Source: Bacillota bacterium (GTDB lineage Bacteria; Bacillota; Clostridia; Acetivibrionales; DSM-1351). Taken from it: a stretch of 7,693 bases of DNA. Location: assembly GCA_023398105.1 (NCBI GenBank), contig JAEWST010000151.1, forward strand, positions 1 to 7,693, written 5' to 3'. A program made the position numbers and the translations under genes. How positions within the stretch are numbered: the first letter of the stretch is position 1; each line of letters opens with the position of its first letter. This document shows, in pieces, positions 1 to 5,398 of the stretch. The notes below the pieces were generated by a model. It saw only the letters and a program-made list of their open reading frames with translations, was not told where the DNA came from and ran no database searches.

Positions 1-172
1 TCATGATAATCTTATCTGCTGTATGAGCATTCATTCCGATAAAGTTTGCAATGTTCTCTGCAGTCATTGGAAACATGTAATCAGTGTGCATTCCATTATC
101 GCCTTTTTTATATACACAGGCATATCCTAGATTTCCGTCTTCCTGTAATTCATATAATTCTTCTGTTATCAT
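1..172 (-). CDS. Small hypothetical protein, 5' part only (runs off the left edge)
   Basis: The visible part encodes 57 residues beginning MITEELYELQEDGNLGYACV and continuing with a YKKGDNG stretch and the segment ENIANFIGMNAHTADKII. The 3' end lies outside the window. The ATG at 172-170 is chosen because a G-rich Shine-Dalgarno (GGAGGGGAAG) sits directly in front of it. The frame is open, there is no signal peptide or membrane segment, and the composition is ordinary for a soluble acidic protein. I do not recognise the family. Small proteins of this style are common accessory genes on Firmicute integrative elements, and the serine-recombinase remnant just upstream fits that. A membrane-peptide frame upstream overlaps its start by ATGA. 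That this is a real gene is fairly secure; its function is unknown. Confidence 0.65.
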   Translation of the reverse strand, partial: MITEELYELQEDGNLGYACVYKKGDNGMHTDYMFPMTAENIANFIGMNAHTADKIIM

Positions 173-320
173 CTTCCCCTCCAGTTCATATTCATAATAA
201 TATTAAAAAAGTTGCTACAATCACAAAGTGTTATTGCTAAACATAGAAAAACCGCAGCTGCTGTACTGGCAGTTACGGTAATAGTGATTCCTATTAAAAT
301 TTAAACATTGCGCCTTTCAT
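169..320 (-). pseudogene. Possible small membrane peptide, apparently broken
   Basis: A frame at 300-169 encodes a strongly hydrophobic stretch (GITITVTASTAAAVFLCLAI) that could be one membrane helix. It ends in a TGA overlapping the next gene's ATG. It has no normal start codon of its own. A well-placed ATG with a GAGG ribosome site lies at 320-318, just after the recombinase stop, but its frame stops after eight codons. A one-base slip near 300 would join the two. It may be a decayed accessory gene or simply chance. Confidence 0.25.
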
Positions 321-321
321 T

Positions 322-495
322 TTAATCCTCATAGCACTCCACTTCCTCAGTCATAACAATCCCTGAGTGAAACTGTATTTCTATTTTCATTCCTTTGGAG
401 ACTTTAATTGAGCTAATCAGACTTTTCACAAGTTATTGATCAAAGTCACGCACCTGTGGGTTTACCGTGGTTATGGCTTTGTCTAGTGCCTTGGC
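322..495 (-). pseudogene. C-terminal remnant of a large serine recombinase
   Basis: One minus-strand frame reads KAITTVNPQVRDFDQ, then an in-frame TAA at 435-433, then LVKSLISSIKVSKGMKIEIQ and FHSGIVMTEEVECYED before the final stop at 324-322. This resembles the extreme C-terminus of resolvase-family serine recombinases of Firmicute integrative elements. There the pattern is roughly 'FDEQLVRSLI..I.V...G.IEI.F.SG', with a basic helix followed by a beta-rich tail. The catalytic domain and the rest of the protein are missing and there is an internal stop, so it is a pseudogene. Its upstream limit coincides with the AGGCAC att-like sequence (about 497-482) that also ends the 100-residue ORF, as expected for a recombination or deletion scar. 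The family call is by eye and fairly confident; the exact enzyme type is not determinable. Confidence 0.65.
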
Positions 496-498
496 TCA
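479..498 (-). other. att-like site at the left cassette boundary
   Basis: On the minus strand CAAGGCAC followed by TAGACAAAGC resembles CAAGGCACGTAGAAGCGAC at the 5220 boundary, with one base lost after CAC. CAAGGCA (TGCCTTG on the plus strand) occurs at 487-493, 1027-1033, 1099-1105 and 5213-5219. All four copies are on one strand and all are at gene boundaries. Here it marks both the end of the 100-residue ORF and the start of the recombinase remnant. That it is an attachment site is an inference. Confidence 0.35.
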
Positions 499-785
499 CC
501 TAATTTATCAAGTATATTATATCTTTCCTCGTTATCTATATATAAAATATCTTCTAATTCTTTTGCATCTAAAAATTCATACACATCTTCGATATATTTT
601 CTATTTTTATTCCATGTTTCATATAAATAGCTAGTATCTATAGTATCTGCAAGATATAATTCTGTTACTAAATCTAAAGCTATAAACCCACCTAATTCAA
701 AACAAGGTACATTACTTTCCAAAAAATTTGCAGCTGTTACACTTTCGTTCCCTTTGAGCCAAGGTCTGAGTGGCTGTAGTCTCAA
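483..785 (-). CDS. Hypothetical 100-residue acidic protein, TTG start
   Basis: The protein starts at a TTG codon (785-783). A strong Shine-Dalgarno (GGGAGGTGA) about seven bases upstream decides the start, and the frame has a stop just before it. The first 20 residues are basic and proline-containing (RLQPLRPWLKG). The remainder is acidic and rich in leucine, tyrosine and aspartate, with a probable helical C-terminus (KELEDILYIDNEERYNILDK). I see no catalytic motif, signal peptide or membrane segment and do not recognise the family; small acidic antitoxin or immunity proteins look similar. The last codons (EPRH-stop) lie inside an AGGCACTAGA sequence resembling the HVE att-like sites elsewhere in the window. 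The natural C-terminus may therefore have been replaced when this boundary formed. Transcription may begin in the repeat upstream (827-856). Confidence 0.6.
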   Translation of the reverse strand: MRLQPLRPWLKGNESVTAANFLESNVPCFELGGFIALDLVTELYLADTIDTSYLYETWNKNRKYIEDVYEFLDAKELEDILYIDNEERYNILDKLGEPRH

Positions 786-826
786 GAAGTCACCTCCCTA
801 CAAATTCTAAAACTTTCTCTATGTCA

Positions 827-856
827 TCTATATTTTAGCCTTTTTTTCAACCTCAA
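827..856 (-). promoter_or_regulatory. Possible promoter inside repeat copy A
   Basis: On the minus strand TTGAGG (856-851) and TATAGA (832-827) are separated by 18 bases. The repeat's other copy has TTGCCC (5090-5085) and the same TATAGA (5066-5061) at the same spacing. A start about seven bases downstream would give a short leader before the TTG gene's Shine-Dalgarno. Both boxes are imperfect, so this is tentative. Confidence 0.25.
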
Positions 857-883
857 AAACGGCACTTTTTTGTCCTGATTTTT
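855..883 (-). terminator. Degenerate terminator-like hairpin in copy A
   Basis: AAAAA (855-859) pairs with TTTTT (879-883). CGGCAC (860-865) pairs imperfectly with GTCCTG (872-877) around a T-rich loop. It occupies the place of the perfect hairpin at 5089-5116 in copy B. Because it is A-rich on one side and T-rich on the other, it could act in either direction. It follows an RlmD-like tail on the minus strand, as a transcription terminator would. Confidence 0.35.
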
Positions 884-902
884 GCTCATTTTTGACCCTA
901 AA

Positions 903-920
903 ACCACAACATCTTGTGGT
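903..920. other. Conserved 7-bp stem-loop in repeat copy A
   Basis: ACCACAA, loop CATC, TTGTGGT forms a perfect inverted repeat. It lies in one of the two absolutely conserved blocks of the 159-nt repeat, and the identical structure recurs at 5137-5154. On the minus strand it lies just after the tail's stop codon. There is no clear T-run after it, so it is more likely a binding site or RNA structure than a simple terminator. Confidence 0.6.
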
Positions 921-926
921 CAAACC

Positions 927-983
927 CTACTTTTTCTCCTCCGAACCACATTTCATCATCAAAATTATCGTTTCTACAGTAGC
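927..983 (-). pseudogene. RlmD/TrmA-like C-terminal tail remnant (site A2)
   Basis: The frame reads ATVETIILMMKCGSEEKK and a TAG stop at 929-927. The TVETIILM core aligns with HVEATILMTRCGSEDEK-stop at 5161-5220. It also resembles the 'HVETVVLL' C-terminal motif of the 23S rRNA uracil-C5 methyltransferase RlmD/RumA family. The histidine is lost, and nothing recognisable of the enzyme precedes it. The same frame continues upstream, after a stop, into the A1 tail. It is a non-functional scrap left at a boundary, noticeably richer in GC than the neighbouring genes. Confidence 0.45.
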
Positions 984-1055
984 CCGCAACCAATCAGCCT
1001 TCGTCTTCATCTTGGCTTCTTGGGCGTGCCTTGCATGGGTGATACAGCACCTTCT

Positions 1056-1151
1056 TCAGTCGTTCCTCTCCCTCACAAGCTGTGTTACCACCTCAACATG
1101 CCTTGAGGCTTCATTATGGATGTCAGCTGTATGAGGAAACAAGTCATAGTT
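1056..1151 (-). pseudogene. RlmD/RumA-like C-terminal tail remnant (site A1)
   Basis: Between two stops, 31 residues read NYDLFPHTADI, HNEASRHVEVVTQL and VRERND. DLFPHT followed by HVE and a hydrophobic strand is the C-terminal signature of RlmD/RumA/TrmA uracil-C5 methyltransferases, which typically read 'D-M/L-F-P-H-T-x-H-V-E-x-V'. Here about nine residues separate the two halves, so the tail is either inserted into or spliced from two sources. No start codon or catalytic domain is present. Its composition, near half GC, is unlike the AT-rich genes on either side, suggesting that it derives from a core-genome gene. Confidence 0.55.
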
Positions 1152-1323
1152 TTATCTGTATAAGGGAATGTATCATGTCGTTTTAGTCTTTAAATAAGGC
1201 ATTTTTTAGTATATCTAAAGCCAACTCAACCATTCAAAAAAAGAAATTAATATTAACTAAGTTTTCCACAACCTACACATTTGATTGTTTAAGAGAATGG
1301 ATCAATTAAATATCTAAATTTTA

Positions 1324-1692
1324 TTAAATAATCAACTCATAGAAAGAAGTAAGTATTTTTTTCTTTCGTTCTAAAATTTTTGTTTCATCATAATCTGGAT
1401 ATTCATCAAAAAATTGTTTACTCACTGTAATTTTTGATTTTTCATACATTTGCTTTTTCTCATCTTCATTTTTAACATCAACGTGAACGTCTCGTTCTAA
1501 AAGAAGTAAATTCCCAATACTATACACATTATCTGCTTCTTTGTCCTTATCAATAATATGTTCTATTGTAGTATTATGAATGAAGCCCAAACCATCATTC
1601 GCTCTATTAGATTCCTTTGACTGCTTCCCCTCTGCTATTGTAGTTAGTATAAAACGTATAATCGCATGCTCCTTAATTTCATTAGGCCGCAT
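1324..1692 (-). CDS. DUF1524 / GmrD-type HNH nuclease half, in a different frame from its DUF262 partner
   Basis: This is the C-terminal half of a GmrSD-like restriction protein. TIEHIIDKDKE (residues 43-52) carries the catalytic histidine of the DUF1524 HNH motif. It is followed by IGNLLLLERDVH (59-70) and the family's K..Y.KSKI segment (80-88). The canonical asparagine after GNL-LL-E appears as histidine here. The ATG at 1692 has only a distant AGGAG (about 14 bases), so it is a poor start. The same frame is open upstream to 1761 (KLPDKNQVIKIDLKYTGEPH), which reads like normal protein joining onto the DUF262 half. The likely ancestral gene is a single protein of about 610 residues, broken by a one-base shift near 1760. 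Whether this half is translated separately is unknown. Confidence 0.7.
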   Translation of the reverse strand: MRPNEIKEHAIIRFILTTIAEGKQSKESNRANDGLGFIHNTTIEHIIDKDKEADNVYSIGNLLLLERDVHVDVKNEDEKKQMYEKSKITVSKQFFDEYPDYDETKILERKKKILTSFYELII

Positions 1693-1756
1693 TTTGCTAT
1701 GCGGTTCTCCTGTATATTTTAAATCGATTTTAATAACTTGATTTTTATCAGGTAAT

Positions 1757-1764
1757 TTAGTTCA
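1757..1764 (-). other. Frame junction between DUF262 and DUF1524 halves
   Basis: The DUF262 frame ends ...GAG TTG AAC TAA (stop 1759-1757). The DUF1524 frame is blocked by TGA at 1764-1762 and then open through ACT AAA TTA CCT. A join is therefore possible only within these few bases, by skipping one nucleotide to give ELN-KLPDKN or EL-TKLPDKN. The A-run upstream (1771-1775) cannot be the site because of that TGA. The cause could be a one-base insertion mutation, a base-calling error or a +1 programmed frameshift. No known shift-prone motif is evident. Confidence 0.7.
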
Positions 1765-3148
1765 ACTCATTTTTAAATTCAGCTAAAATTTTATCTGCTT
1801 CAGAAGTCCTTGTTTTCTCGCTTATATTAGATAATTGCAATAATTTTTTTGAGGTACTCGCATATACTGGATTCAACTTATTTGCTGATGATTTTACCAT
1901 TACATGAACACATTGGTGTTGAGCTATTACTTTAATAAAGGTAGAAAAAATTTTATTTGTAATAAAGTCCTTTCCTCTACACTCAAACAGACTTATTAAT
2001 AAAATTCTCAACTGAGAAATTTCTATTTTATTAAAGAACTCAAAGTATCGTTTTAATGATGGATTATTATCGACTTTATAATAGTTTTCCCTCTTGAAAA
2101 TCTCAGAGTTATCTTCAGGTTTTATAAAATTCTTATAGTAACTAGAAGCCTGTTCCAATGATTCAAGAAAAATCGTGTATGATTTATTTTTATTATCAAT
2201 ATTGTCCAGAAACTTTTGAAAAAGATTTGTACTACTTATCCCAGTGTATCTCCCGTACATATAGTGATAAATAAATCTCTGTAGATTTTCATCGACATCA
2301 TAAATATTACTTTCCATATTTTTCCATTTTGTAGACGCATATTTACTTTCATCTTCTATTAAGGAAAAAATTTCATTTTTTATTAAGTCAGGTTGGCTTA
2401 ATGGCTTACCCCTATAATTTAAGTTTCTAAATAATGTATGTGCCTCTTCTCTATCTTCATGGAAAATACAAATCATTGTAGAATTAGATAGGTGTTTGCC
2501 AAAATTGTCTAAAATACTAATGTAGACTTCATTACTACATTCTTTAATGTTTTTATCTGAAATTAAATTTATAGTGCTTAAGATATTGTCCCTACTTAGT
2601 AATTCATCTTTTATATAGCCATACGCTTCCAATAACCATTGTTGTTCAAAAGATTCTGCATCTGTAGTAGCGCCATCATTCTTCATGTGATTTAAATTGA
2701 GAATCTCAATAGGGAAGATTGGGTTTAGTGAATCATTCACTAATCTTTGTATTTGCGTTGATTTTCCCTTAACAATATTCTCAAAATATAATCTTTTTCC
2801 AAAATCCGTCTTATACCCTGAATCCAATAAATTTATCAAATCCTGTATCGCCGCAAAAAATAACGTAATAGTTGTTAATCTTTGTTGTCCATCAATTACT
2901 TCATATGGATTATTCACATCCGGTATAGTCTTATTTCCAAGTAGCAGAATCATGCCAAAGAAATATTTATTACTTGGATCAATTTCTGCAATATTGATTT
3001 CTAGCTTACTCGACTTGAATAAATCCTCAAAAAAATCATTAAAATTACTTTTTTGCCAAGAAAACTCTCTTTGGAAATTAGGAATTTTATACCTTCTATT
3101 TCCTTCTAATATTTCCTGTACATTTAATTCAAATGGTGAAAAGCTCAT
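1757..3148 (-). CDS. DUF262 / GmrS-like protein of a type IV-style restriction system
   Basis: The protein resembles the DUF262 N-terminal half of GmrSD enzymes, ParB/Srx-fold NTP-using proteins that restrict modified foreign DNA. YKIPNFQREFSW is at about residues 20-31. The signature EVIDGQQRLTT is at 83-93. The family's later motif LFRNLNYRGKPLSQPDLIKN is at about 238-257. I chose the ATG at 3148 rather than the one 18 bases upstream because AGGAGG lies eight bases before it; the upstream ATG has no properly spaced site. The protein ends at TAA 1759-1757, just before the DUF1524 sequence, which continues one base out of frame. Full-length relatives carry both domains, so this is a split or frameshifted gene. 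It is AT-rich and sits between two RlmD-like tail remnants, consistent with acquisition as a defence cassette. Confidence 0.85.
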   Translation of the reverse strand: MSFSPFELNVQEILEGNRRYKIPNFQREFSWQKSNFNDFFEDLFKSSKLEINIAEIDPSNKYFFGMILLLGNKTIPDVNNPYEVIDGQQRLTTITLFFAAIQDLINLLDSGYKTDFGKRLYFENIVKGKSTQIQRLVNDSLNPIFPIEILNLNHMKNDGATTDAESFEQQWLLEAYGYIKDELLSRDNILSTINLISDKNIKECSNEVYISILDNFGKHLSNSTMICIFHEDREEAHTLFRNLNYRGKPLSQPDLIKNEIFSLIEDESKYASTKWKNMESNIYDVDENLQRFIYHYMYGRYTGISSTNLFQKFLDNIDNKNKSYTIFLESLEQASSYYKNFIKPEDNSEIFKRENYYKVDNNPSLKRYFEFFNKIEISQLRILLISLFECRGKDFITNKIFSTFIKVIAQHQCVHVMVKSSANKLNPVYASTSKKLLQLSNISEKTRTSEADKILAEFKNELN

Positions 3149-3156
3149 TAAATTTT

Positions 3157-3162
3157 CCTCCT
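3157..3162 (-). promoter_or_regulatory. Shine-Dalgarno deciding the DUF262 start
   Basis: A perfect AGGAGG lies eight bases before the ATG at 3148 and after the ATG at 3166. It therefore supports the shorter protein, beginning MSFSPFELNVQEIL. Confidence 0.75.
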
Positions 3163-3169
3163 GCATCCC

Positions 3170-3199
3170 CTTATATTAGTTTTTTACTTTAAATGACAA
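3170..3199 (-). promoter_or_regulatory. Candidate promoter for the DUF262 gene
   Basis: On the minus strand TTGTCA (3199-3194) and TATAAG (3175-3170), each one mismatch from consensus, are 18 bases apart. Transcription would start near 3163, just in front of the Shine-Dalgarno. That leaves a very short leader and excludes the upstream ATG from the message. It lies just downstream of the RlmD-like tail at 3211, so the cassette would carry its own promoter. Confidence 0.4.
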
Positions 3200-3210
3200 T
3201 ATTTCTATAG

Positions 3211-3255
3211 TCACAACCCTACTCGAGAAAGTACAACTACCGTCTCCACGTGTGC
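3211..3255 (-). pseudogene. RlmD/RumA C-terminal tail remnant (site C)
   Basis: AHVETVVVLSRVGL followed by TGA is the clearest tail in the window. HVETVV-L-SRV is the usual C-terminus of RlmD/RumA-type 23S rRNA uracil-C5 methyltransferases. Only these 14 residues are present. They are preceded in the same frame by a TAG and a serine-recombinase fragment, and followed by the promoter of the DUF262 gene. The 3' end of this gene is a known integration site for integrative elements in streptococci, which is why I read it as an attachment-site half rather than a random gene scrap. Confidence 0.65.
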
Positions 3256-3360
3256 CTAACTACTCAGAATTGTGATAAGCAGCTCACCGCCACTTTCCAT
3301 TGTATTTACTCCCTCTTTTTCAAATATTACTGGGATATTCTTTTTGCCTAAATAGTTAAT
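3256..3360 (-). pseudogene. Serine recombinase catalytic-domain fragment
   Basis: Thirty-four residues between two stops read INYLGKKNIPVIFEKEGVN and TMESGGELLITILSS before TAG (3258-3256). This matches the resolvase-domain stretch 'IPV.FEKE.INT....GE.L.TILSSLAQ' of large serine recombinases from Firmicute integrative elements. The fragment stops exactly at ILSS and passes, in the same frame, straight into the AHVETVVV tail. The nucleophilic serine region and the DNA-binding part are absent, so it cannot be active. It lies 84 bases beyond the stop of the SUKH-like gene on the same strand and looks like a deletion scar of an integrase once located at this boundary. Confidence 0.7.
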
Positions 3361-3443
3361 TTACTTCTCCATAACGAGCATAATATAAAAATAGCAAATT
3401 AACTTACCACAGATTATGCTTATTAATTAGATTAACAGATTGA

Positions 3444-4913
3444 TTATGAGTCAGCCAAGGATTCGAAAAAGAATTGTGCAACAGTGTCCCAACTTTCACA
3501 AACATCCATTGTTTCATGGCTAATACGCTTTACTGAACCATCAGTGCAAGTGATAACCGTATCGCCGTCTGCGCACTTTGCAATTACAATTCCTGTATAC
3601 CTGTCTATAAGCAATTCTTCTTTTTCGATTTCCACCGTATAAACTTTAGCCTCCTCTAGCGATTCTGAATAAGATAAAAAGTGATATTCATCCGACAAAT
3701 AGCCACCATCTGAGACTGAATAATATGAAGAAATCAGTTCATATGACGTTGTAACTAAGGTTTCCAGTTTCTTTTTAACCAACTGTTTTTTGAAATCTTC
3801 AGGTCTTAACCTTTTAATATTCCTGAATAATTTTAAGGCGTCTTTTTCAGAAACTTTTCTTTTTGGCTTCGGGTTATTCTTTAGTTTATCAAAATCTAAT
3901 TCAAGTTTTTTAATGACTTCCTCGGAGGGATACCGTATGGTTTCTGCTGTCTGGATATGATATCCTTCTGGTTCTATATCATAAAGAATAACTGGTGTCA
4001 AATATTCTTTTCTAATTACCTTTTCGGATAATAGAATATCCGCTGCACGTTTTTTGATTAGAGCATAGTTTGTAGTGTAGTCGCCACTGCGGAAGTATAC
4101 ATAAGCAAAATCCGTTTCCGGCATTTTATTTTTTGGAAGCTGAATCGGCAAATTGAAACCTAAGTCATAAAATATTTGAGATAGCTTTGGCAATGTGCCA
4201 CCCAATGCTTGATACTTTTTATATAGAGGTGAACCAACAGAATGGTCATTGTTTTTATAAGCTTTGCCCTTTGAATCGCTATAAGATAAATATCGGTCAC
4301 ATGCATATTCAGGGACAATATTCTCGATAATTAGTCCAAAGAACTGCAAAGCATTGTATCGACCTATATCCCTAATCCAATAAAAATCCAAACCGCTAAA
4401 TCCATGATTAAGACAACAGTTACGGATATCCTCATTTACATGAGGTAAATCGTTGTTCCATAACACCTGTATGAATTTGGGTACCTTATAAGCATAAACT
4501 TCATCGATTTTTAGAGGGTTTCCGTTTCTGTCAGTAACGTTTACGTAATTCCATTCGCCATTTGATAAGTATATTGATTCAAGAAGAAACCACTCACTAT
4601 CAAAATCCGAACATCTTCTACCATAATTCCCTCGCAAATATAATCCTTCTTTCAATGCAAAAGCATTGATTTTTTCCAACAAGGAATCAATATCAGGTCT
4701 GTTTAAATCAAGATTACACCAGCCAACGCTGTCACATTTAAGCCCTAAAGAGTGTACAAATTCAATGTTTTTCTTGACAGTCTCTTCATGTTTATTCCAA
4801 CTTCTTTCTACCCACTCGCTTCTAGAGATACATTTATCCGGGACTTCCTCTTCGTAGGAATAAGTGTCTTTTTTGTAATCCATTATCCATGAAAGACGTT
4901 CTTCAATTTTCAT
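3444..4913 (-). CDS. 489-residue protein with SUKH (SMI1/KNR4)-like C-terminus, probable immunity-type protein
   Basis: The start ATG at 4913 has GGGAGG five bases upstream. The C-terminal part (about 365-489) looks like a SUKH-superfamily domain. SYELISSYYSVSDGGY (390-405) stands for the family's 'LP..Y..F....GG', then GIVIAKCADGDTVITCTDG (441-459) for the 'I..IA..G.GD.I..D...G' strands, and a final helix DTVAQFFFESLAD. SUKH proteins usually neutralise toxins of polymorphic or contact-dependent systems. The N-terminal 350 residues are not recognised; they are soluble, rich in aromatic residues and contain several cysteines (C101, C166, C167, C205). The fusion is much longer than typical single SUKH proteins of 120-180 residues. 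No cognate toxin is in the window, so it may be an orphan. It is somewhat richer in GC than its AT-rich neighbours, suggesting a different source. Confidence 0.7.
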   Translation of the reverse strand: MKIEERLSWIMDYKKDTYSYEEEVPDKCISRSEWVERSWNKHEETVKKNIEFVHSLGLKCDSVGWCNLDLNRPDIDSLLEKINAFALKEGLYLRGNYGRRCSDFDSEWFLLESIYLSNGEWNYVNVTDRNGNPLKIDEVYAYKVPKFIQVLWNNDLPHVNEDIRNCCLNHGFSGLDFYWIRDIGRYNALQFFGLIIENIVPEYACDRYLSYSDSKGKAYKNNDHSVGSPLYKKYQALGGTLPKLSQIFYDLGFNLPIQLPKNKMPETDFAYVYFRSGDYTTNYALIKKRAADILLSEKVIRKEYLTPVILYDIEPEGYHIQTAETIRYPSEEVIKKLELDFDKLKNNPKPKRKVSEKDALKLFRNIKRLRPEDFKKQLVKKKLETLVTTSYELISSYYSVSDGGYLSDEYHFLSYSESLEEAKVYTVEIEKEELLIDRYTGIVIAKCADGDTVITCTDGSVKRISHETMDVCESWDTVAQFFFESLADS

Positions 4914-5088
4914 GTAAACCTCCCACTACGTTTATGTATATCTTAGGCATCTATTCACAAAATATAAATATTCGTTAGTCTGTACTTTAAAACAAACACA
5001 ATTTTCTTTTTCATATATTCTACAATTTTAACGTCTGAAATAGCATTTTACCCTATGTCATCTATATTTTAGCCTATTTTTAAGGGGC

Positions 5089-5116
5089 AAAAACGAGCAT
5101 TTTTCCGCTCGTTTTT
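5089..5116 (-). terminator. Bidirectional terminator-like hairpin in copy B
   Basis: AAAAACGAGC (5089-5098), an 8-base loop, and GCTCGTTTTT (5107-5116) form a perfect 10-bp stem with A and T runs at the base. A further GGG (5084-5086) can pair with CCC (5119-5121). It follows the tail remnant on the minus strand and would insulate the SUKH-like gene from transcription upstream. Confidence 0.55.
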
Positions 5117-5136
5117 CGCCCAAATTTCGCTCCATA

Positions 5137-5154
5137 ACCACAACATCTTGTGGT
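5137..5154. other. Conserved 7-bp stem-loop in repeat copy B
   Basis: ACCACAA-CATC-TTGTGGT is identical to 903-920, including the loop, within a 22-base block that has not changed between the copies. Confidence 0.6.
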
Positions 5155-5160
5155 CAACCC

Positions 5161-5295
5161 TTACTTTTCATCCTCAGAACCACATCTTGTCATCAGAATT
5201 GTCGCTTCTACGTGCCTTGAGTAGACAAAAATGATGTCGCTTGAGCCTAGTAGGGCCTTGACGGAAGGGTATTTTTCTTTAAAGCCATCCTCAAA
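5161..5295 (-). pseudogene. Orphan frame ending in an RlmD-like tail (site B)
   Basis: Forty-four residues run from a TGA at 5298-5296 to TAA at 5163-5161. The first half reads FEDGFKEKYPSVKALLGSSD and the end VYSRHVEATILMTRCGSEDEK. The SRHVE-hydrophobic strand part matches site A1 (SRHVEVVTQL), site A2 (TVETIILMMKCGSEEKK) and the RlmD/RumA C-terminal motif. The upstream half is not recognised and has no good start codon. Its protein-like codon use and higher GC suggest a remnant of a core gene rather than a free-standing peptide. It follows the nuclease gene and precedes the conserved hairpins, as at copy A. Confidence 0.5.
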
Positions 5296-5398
5296 TCATA
5301 CTAACAAATAGTATTTTATTGCTAATTTTGTTGACTTCTCTTTTGTTGGTACAAAAAGAATATCATATTTATTTTAATAATCAATATCATTATAGGTT

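Larger units (their letters stand above)
819..977 (-). repeat. 159-nt boundary repeat, copy A
   Basis: Copy A aligns without gaps to 5053-5211, about 123 of 159 positions identical by hand count. It includes two perfect 22-base blocks (819-840 with 5053-5074; 902-923 with 5136-5157). Read on the minus strand, the order is the end of an RlmD-like tail (TVETIILMMKCGSEEKK-stop), a 7-bp stem-loop, a degenerate hairpin, and the conserved 22-base block. A cassette gene starts about 30 bases further on. The tail reading frame is kept in both copies. Confidence 0.85.
5053..5211 (-). repeat. 159-nt boundary repeat, copy B
   Basis: Copy B is the ungapped partner of 819-977, about 77% identical. On the minus strand it runs from the GTAGAAGCG of the SRHVEATILM tail to the end of the conserved 22-base block. 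The leader of the SUKH-like gene follows. Its hairpin is perfect, whereas that of copy A has drifted, so B is probably the younger or better-maintained copy. Confidence 0.85.

Noticed and set aside
489..764. Ten-base inverted repeat (CCTTGGCTCA / TGAGCCAAGG) flanking the 100-residue ORF
   Set aside because: Pairs of this length are expected many times by chance in this window, and the copies do not extend.
882..1134. Plus-strand ORFs of 74 and 80 codons over the copy A region
   Set aside because: They run antisense to the RlmD-like tails, have no ribosome site, and reflect the higher GC of the remnant rather than coding.
1262..1270. TTTTCCACA resembling a DnaA box
   Set aside because: A single copy in AT-rich DNA with no cluster, iterons or replication gene; expected by chance.
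3149..3166. Longer DUF262 start at 3166
   Set aside because: It has no properly spaced ribosome site, and AGGAGG would lie inside its coding sequence; the candidate promoter would also start transcription after it.
2697..3179. 160-codon plus-strand ORF
   Set aside because: It is the antisense shadow of the well-supported DUF262 gene, including its DGQQRLTT motif.
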